A stretch of DNA of 64,000 nucleotides from Butyricimonas muris (GTDB taxonomy: Bacteria > Bacteroidota > Bacteroidia > Bacteroidales > Marinifilaceae), in the NCBI RefSeq assembly GCF_046365375.1, contig NZ_JBKEIT010000003.1:248001-312000 (forward strand), read 5' to 3'. A model generated the notes under the pieces. It was not told the origin of the DNA and did not search any database. It saw only the letters and a list, made by a program, of their open reading frames with translations. A program made the translations under genes and the position numbers. Shown here in pieces: positions 62,350 to 64,000 of the stretch (position 1 is its first letter; every line of letters begins with the position of its first letter).

Positions 62350-64000
62350 ATGCGTGGAGCGTACAAGATAAGTTTTATTCTTTTTATATTCTACTTCCTG
62401 TATTCGTGTTCCCCGACGAAGTATGTCGGGAAGGATGAGTATTTGTTGGATCACGTGAAGGTGAAAGTGGATGATTACAAGCTGAATAGGAGTGATGTGA
62501 GGCGGAGTATACGACAAAAACCGAACACCCGGATTCTGGGTACCGTGCGGTTCCATTTGGGGCTTTATAATTTAAGCGGACGGAACGAAAAAAAGAAATT
62601 TAATCAATGGTTGCGTCGTATCGGGGAGGCTCCCGTGATTTACGATCCCTTTTTAACGAAACGGAGTGTCGAGCAAATAGAATTATTCCTTCACAATAAA
62701 GGATTCTATCAAGCGGAAGTGCATGATACGGTGTATTACAAGAAGAAAAGGGCGAACGTGGAGTATAAGGTGAAAGTCGGTCCCGTGACCTCGATCGAGA
62801 GTATAAAATTTGATGCCCCCGAAGGACGGCCGGAAAATCGGATCGCGGAAGAAAGCGGTTTAATGGCGAATTACCGGAGAGACACGGTGAACACGCTGTT
62901 GGAGAAAAATGCACCTTTGGATTTGGACGTGCTGGACGACGAGCGGGAAAGGATCACGAAAGCGCTTCGGGAAAAAGGGTACTTCAACTTCTCGAAGAAT
63001 TTTATTCGTTTTATGGCAGACACGTCGACTGTGAAAAAAGAGAATATGGCAAAAGTCTTCGTGCGTATTGTCGAGAATGCCGTGGACAGTAATGCCTACA
63101 AGCGTTATTTCGTGCGGAATATCAGCGTCAACTTTGACTATGATCCTCTCGTGAGCGCGGAACAGGTTGCTGCGACCTATAATTCATTGGTGTATAACGG
63201 GTACACGATATTGTACAAGGATAAGTTGAAAATCAAGCCGAAGATGATTATCGAGACGATACAGTTGCAGCGAATGGAATTGTACGATGCGCAACGGGTG
63301 ATTGATACTTACGTGCGTTTACAGGCGTTGAATCTTTTCAAGCTGGTGAATATCGACTTCAAAGAGGTGGAATCCGACGGGGAGGTGAAAGCGTTGGATT
63401 GCACGATACAGTTGTCCCCCGTGAAAAGACAGTCATATAACGTGTTCTTGGAAGGAACTCATAATTCGGGTAACTTGGGAGTCGGGGGAAACTTCACGTA
63501 TAACCACCGTAACGTGTTTCGGGCGGGCGAGAATATCTCTGCCAGCGTGTGGGGAAGCCTGCGTAAGGAGCAAGTGAACGGGGAGGGAAAATTATTTAAT
63601 ACCACGGAGATCGGGGCGGAATTGAAACTCGTGACGCCGCAGTTCTGGATGCCTTTCTTGCGGATGAAAGATTTCCGTCGGAATTATGCCCCGAAGACGT
63701 CGATATCTTTCTCTTACAGTTATGAATACACGCCTTATTATACCCGTTCGATTGCCAACGCCCGGTTCGGTTACTTGTGGCGGAAAGCGGATAAGAAATG
63801 GCGGTATAATTTTGATTTGATCGATTTGAATTACGTGTTGATGAAGGATGTCGACAAGAGTTTTATTGACGGGCTGAAAAATGAGTATATCAAGAATGCC
63901 TACACGGACCACATGATTCTTTCGGCCGTGTTCTCCGCGACCTTTACCGATCAGCTTCTGAACGCGAAAGCAATGAATTATAATTATTTCCGGGTGAACG
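62350..64000 (+). CDS. TamL-like Omp85 lipoprotein (3'-truncated by window edge)
   Basis: Starts at ATG 62350 and stays open to the window end (>550 aa). Lipobox LYSC with Cys20, then several POTRA-like repeats: EAPVIYDPFLTKRSVEQIELF, FYQAEVHDTVYYKKKRANVEYKV, and TSIESIKFD (each in part). The start of an Omp85 barrel is visible from ~residue 360 (YNVFLEGTHNSGNLGVGGNF, NVFRAGENISASVWGS). Lipidated Omp85 proteins with this layout are the TamL form of the TAM outer-membrane assembly module in Bacteroidota. The TamB gene would be expected nearby outside the window. Confidence 0.88.
   Translation, partial: MRGAYKISFILFIFYFLYSCSPTKYVGKDEYLLDHVKVKVDDYKLNRSDVRRSIRQKPNTRILGTVRFHLGLYNLSGRNEKKKFNQWLRRIGEAPVIYDPFLTKRSVEQIELFLHNKGFYQAEVHDTVYYKKKRANVEYKVKVGPVTSIESIKFDAPEGRPENRIAEESGLMANYRRDTVNTLLEKNAPLDLDVLDDERERITKALREKGYFNFSKNFIRFMADTSTVKKENMAKVFVRIVENAVDSNAYKRYFVRNISVNFDYDPLVSAEQVAATYNSLVYNGYTILYKDKLKIKPKMIIETIQLQRMELYDAQRVIDTYVRLQALNLFKLVNIDFKEVESDGEVKALDCTIQLSPVKRQSYNVFLEGTHNSGNLGVGGNFTYNHRNVFRAGENISASVWGSLRKEQVNGEGKLFNTTEIGAELKLVTPQFWMPFLRMKDFRRNYAPKTSISFSYSYEYTPYYTRSIANARFGYLWRKADKKWRYNFDLIDLNYVLMKDVDKSFIDGLKNEYIKNAYTDHMILSAVFSATFTDQLLNAKAMNYNYFRVN

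Noticed and set aside
1..64000. CRISPR arrays or rRNA operons
   Set aside because: No regularly spaced repeat-spacer pattern and no rRNA sequence was seen.

Overview
The window reads as chromosomal DNA of an anaerobic Bacteroidota (Bacteroidales). The evidence is genus-neutral: several gene starts are preceded by the Bacteroides-type -7 box TAnnTTTG, some with a TTTG -33 box; there are almost no Shine-Dalgarno sequences; and the gene families are typical of the phylum (TamL-type Omp85 lipoprotein, DUF4491, PepSY-like lipoproteins, Lnb/DUF4105, MutS-like membrane ATPase). An Odoribacter/Butyricimonas-like genus is my guess from overall protein style and has not been tested.

Layout. 0-8.7 kb: end of a class IV aminotransferase, an NlpE-like lipoprotein, a membrane-anchored MutS-like ATPase behind a 188-bp inverted-repeat element, tRNA-Phe(GAA), Lnb/DUF4105 overlapping truA, then a + strand run of YggS, a dihydroorotate dehydrogenase-like protein and a transglutaminase-like lipoprotein. 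8.8-24.5 kb: a very large ABC-2 permease/M1-like fusion, two tandem PepSY-like lipoproteins with a two-component system, a GH27 alpha-galactosidase, an S9 peptidase, recA, bcp, small genes, and a PD-(D/E)XK nuclease next to a gene-poor AT-rich gap. 24.5-36.9 kb: uvrB, a thioesterase, and a seven-gene - strand sulfur/methionine operon. That operon is headed by a SAM-I-type riboswitch and a Met/Cys-rich mini-ORF, followed by the homocysteine-forming DUF39 protein, NIL-ferredoxin, UPF0280, metH, metF, an NhaC-family transporter (candidate MetT) and a TSUP transporter. Together these would make homocysteine from aspartate semialdehyde and sulfide, methylate it to methionine, and move methionine and sulfur compounds.

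37.3-48.7 kb holds the most unusual locus: a nine-gene + strand operon behind a good promoter. It encodes an MltC-like lytic transglycosylase, a zinc-ribbon/caspase-like (clan CD) protease, a triple zinc-ribbon SPFH protein, a small OB-like protein, a zinc-ribbon membrane protein with a Sel1-like tail, and four exported or lipidated CsgG/LPP20-like envelope proteins. It looks like a trans-envelope system linking cytoplasmic zinc-ribbon proteins, a protease and an SPFH scaffold to peptidoglycan and outer-membrane lipoproteins. I do not recognise it as a described system.

48.7-59.4 kb: a two-component system, a broken BRO/DinD-like pseudogene, and divergently a LolD/MacB-type ABC system with four FtsX-like permeases plus TolC and HlyD partners. 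A perfect tandem 11-bp repeat upstream of the ABC genes is a likely response-regulator site. 59.5-64 kb: a DUF4143 ATPase, a small outer-membrane barrel, a TrmH methyltransferase and the start of TamL.

A background feature is a set of short intergenic repeat families. They recur throughout the window, supply the stop codons of several unrelated genes, and in metH form part of the coding N-terminus.
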